Assembly (NCBI GenBank): GCA_009781525.1
Contig: WQXZ01000083.1
Span: 1-7,546 of the forward strand
Direction of reading: 5' to 3'
DNA from: Coriobacteriia bacterium
GTDB lineage: Bacteria; Actinomycetota; Coriobacteriia; Coriobacteriales; UBA8131
DNA length: 7,546 nucleotides
Shown: in pieces, positions 6,577 to 7,546 of the stretch
How the letters are laid out: every line of letters begins with the position of its first letter
How positions within the stretch are numbered: the first letter of the stretch is position 1
Program-made: the position numbers and the translations under genes
Notes under the pieces: generated by a model
Told to the model about the DNA's origin: nothing
The model's database searches: none
What the model saw: the letters and a program-made list of their open reading frames with translations, nothing else

Positions 6577-6639
6577 ATAAAAAGGGATAAGAACTCGTTG
6601 TTTTGTTGCCTTCAATTCTTTTTATTTTGGGATAAGAAC
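6577..6639. repeat. 11-bp direct repeat and AT-rich inverted repeat upstream of rpoD
   Basis: GTTCTTATCCC (minus-strand reading) occurs at 6629-6639 and again at 6584-6594, exactly 45 bp apart, each preceded by CAAC one or two bases away. Between them ATAAAAAG (6618-6625) is the complement of CTTTTTAT (6577-6584), forming an 8-bp inverted repeat. The block sits in the non-coding dnaG-rpoD gap. Duplicated sites at a fixed spacing upstream of a sigma gene suggest a regulator-binding region, but no known regulator was recognised. Confidence 0.7.
6587..6615 (-). promoter_or_regulatory. Possible internal promoter of rpoD
   Basis: TTGAAG (6610-6615) and TCTTAT (6587-6592) on the minus strand are separated by 17 nt, each matching 4 of 6 consensus bases. 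The -10 lies inside the second copy of the 11-bp repeat, and a start near 6580 would leave a ~30-nt leader. Internal promoters before rpoD are known in other macromolecular-synthesis operons. The match is weak and could be chance in an AT-rich gap. Confidence 0.3.
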
Positions 6640-6698
6640 GGTTGCATTACTCACGGTATAAGTCTGGTTAGCCCGATCTAGCAGGTAAAATGCTGATT

Positions 6699-7546
6699 CT
6701 ATGACAGGTTACCACTGCCTCGGAAACGCTTACGCAACTCAGCCAATTCTTGCTGTAAAGGCACCAACTGACGAAATAACTGCTGACTTTGAGGATCGCT
6801 GTCAGCCAGAAGCCTTCTTGCGCCATTGATACTCTCGATTGCTGCTTGGAGTTTTGTTTCACGAATACTAAATAACAACATGTTGGCAAGTCTGGTCGAT
6901 GTGATTCCAGAAAACTCCCGCATTCGTGCAGCAGATAGTGATGCAGTTGCAGCCGGCAGCCGCGCTGTCAGGAGTGACAGGCACTCGTCAACCTCCATTT
7001 CTGGGCTATTACCGGATATCTCGATCAGTTCACTGGCTATCTGGCTGTGCTCATCTGCAACCCACTGTGTGCTCTCGAATGCCTGTGTCAGCTGGTTTCG
7101 GAGAGGGGGCTCTTCGATGTATAGAAACAACAGCTCGCGTTCTAGGTTCTCTATCCTAAGCTCTACTTCACTGCGGTATGGGGCTTGGCTGGCATCTTCA
7201 TCTCCAGACTGATCCGACCTTGCAGATGCTGTAGCGCTTGTTCCAGTATGGTTTGGGTTGGGCTCAGAGCTGGCAGATGAAACCGATGGTCGCCGTGGAG
7301 CCGGTAGTGCATCAAAGCGTTGACGCATTTTCTTTTCTTCTTCATCACTCATGTTAAAACGGTCAGCCAGATAACCAAGATACTCACTGGCAAGAGCTGT
7401 GTTCTTCATAGGAAGTAGCACCTGGAATGCGGCTGCTTCGGCTCTGCTTCGCTGCTCAGAGAGTTTCAAATCAAAACGACTTAGCACCCTGTCAATGCTA
7501 TAACGCACCAACGGTATGGCCTCGTCAAGAACCTCATGTAACGCCG
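6699..7546 (-). CDS. dnaG: DNA primase, C-terminal part (5' end beyond window)
   Basis: DnaG makes the RNA primers of Okazaki fragments and docks on the replicative helicase through its C-terminus. Here 281 codons run from the window edge to TAG at 6699. The first ~78 residues are the end of the RNA-polymerase (TOPRIM) core, with AIPLVRYSIDRVL and EYLGYLADRFNMSDEEE. Next comes a Ser/Pro/Ala/Asp linker (~80-121), then a ~160-residue helical tail beginning YRSEVELRIENLERELLFLY, typical of the helicase-binding domain. TOPRIM acidic residues and the N-terminal zinc ribbon lie outside the window. The tail is variable in this family, so assignment leans on the core end, the pattern ELRIENLERELL, and the position just before rpoD. 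A TTG at 7511 is not the start, since the frame continues upstream with family-like sequence. Confidence 0.9.
   Translation of the reverse strand, partial: ALHEVLDEAIPLVRYSIDRVLSRFDLKLSEQRSRAEAAAFQVLLPMKNTALASEYLGYLADRFNMSDEEEKKMRQRFDALPAPRRPSVSSASSEPNPNHTGTSATASARSDQSGDEDASQAPYRSEVELRIENLERELLFLYIEEPPLRNQLTQAFESTQWVADEHSQIASELIEISGNSPEMEVDECLSLLTARLPAATASLSAARMREFSGITSTRLANMLLFSIRETKLQAAIESINGARRLLADSDPQSQQLFRQLVPLQQELAELRKRFRGSGNLS

Noticed and set aside
6676..6697. Hairpin just after the dnaG stop (ATCAGCA with TGCT-A-GAT, 7-nt loop)
   Set aside because: AT-containing stem with a bulge and no T tract following it on the minus strand, so not a convincing terminator; it might at most be a processing site.
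6600..6698. Possible tRNA or small RNA gene in the dnaG-rpoD gap
   Set aside because: No cloverleaf arms or GTTCRANNC-type T-loop could be traced, and no terminator is present.

Overview
The window is a gene-dense stretch of bacterial chromosome in which all eight genes lie on the minus strand. Read in the direction of transcription (high to low coordinates) the order is dnaG (3' part), rpoD, rpsP, khpA, rimM, trmD, lepB, glyQS (5' part). Every gene belongs to core information processing or protein export. I see no mobile element, CRISPR array, defence island or complete RNA gene.

The best guess for the host is an actinobacterium of the class Coriobacteriia, with intermediate G+C. This rests on the primary sigma factor (its 1.2-2.4 core and a C-terminus of the LRHPARSSKLKDFVE type), a two-domain alpha/beta glycyl-tRNA synthetase, a small KH-domain gene between rpsP and rimM, and lepB directly after trmD. 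It was judged from memory of the families, without a database search, so the phylum is moderately supported and the class only tentative.

Layout: 6699-7546 holds the C-terminal third or so of DNA primase, cut by the window edge. A 148-bp gap (6551-6698) follows, carrying two copies of an 11-bp repeat and a possible rpoD promoter. rpoD (5105-6550) starts with GTG. A 111-bp gap carries a possible promoter and a very good ribosome-binding site for the TTG-started rpsP. rpsP, khpA, rimM, trmD and lepB then form a tight operon with 1-4 bp stop/start overlaps, except for a 77-nt gap before rimM. glyQS follows lepB after only 29 bp and leaves the window still open. No intrinsic terminator is visible, so the run may be read as one long transcript with internal promoters.

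Functionally the cluster couples primer synthesis (DnaG), housekeeping transcription (RpoD), 30S assembly (bS16, RimM), RNA binding (KhpA), tRNA modification (TrmD), signal-peptide removal (LepB) and tRNA-Gly charging (GlyQS). The most unusual things are an Ala/Pro/Ser/Thr insertion in TrmD built from a 51-bp-period repeat of very high G+C, the fusion of the GlyRS alpha and beta chains by an acidic low-complexity linker, the joining of three normally separate gene neighbourhoods, and the repeat arrangement upstream of rpoD. No wholly new system is apparent.
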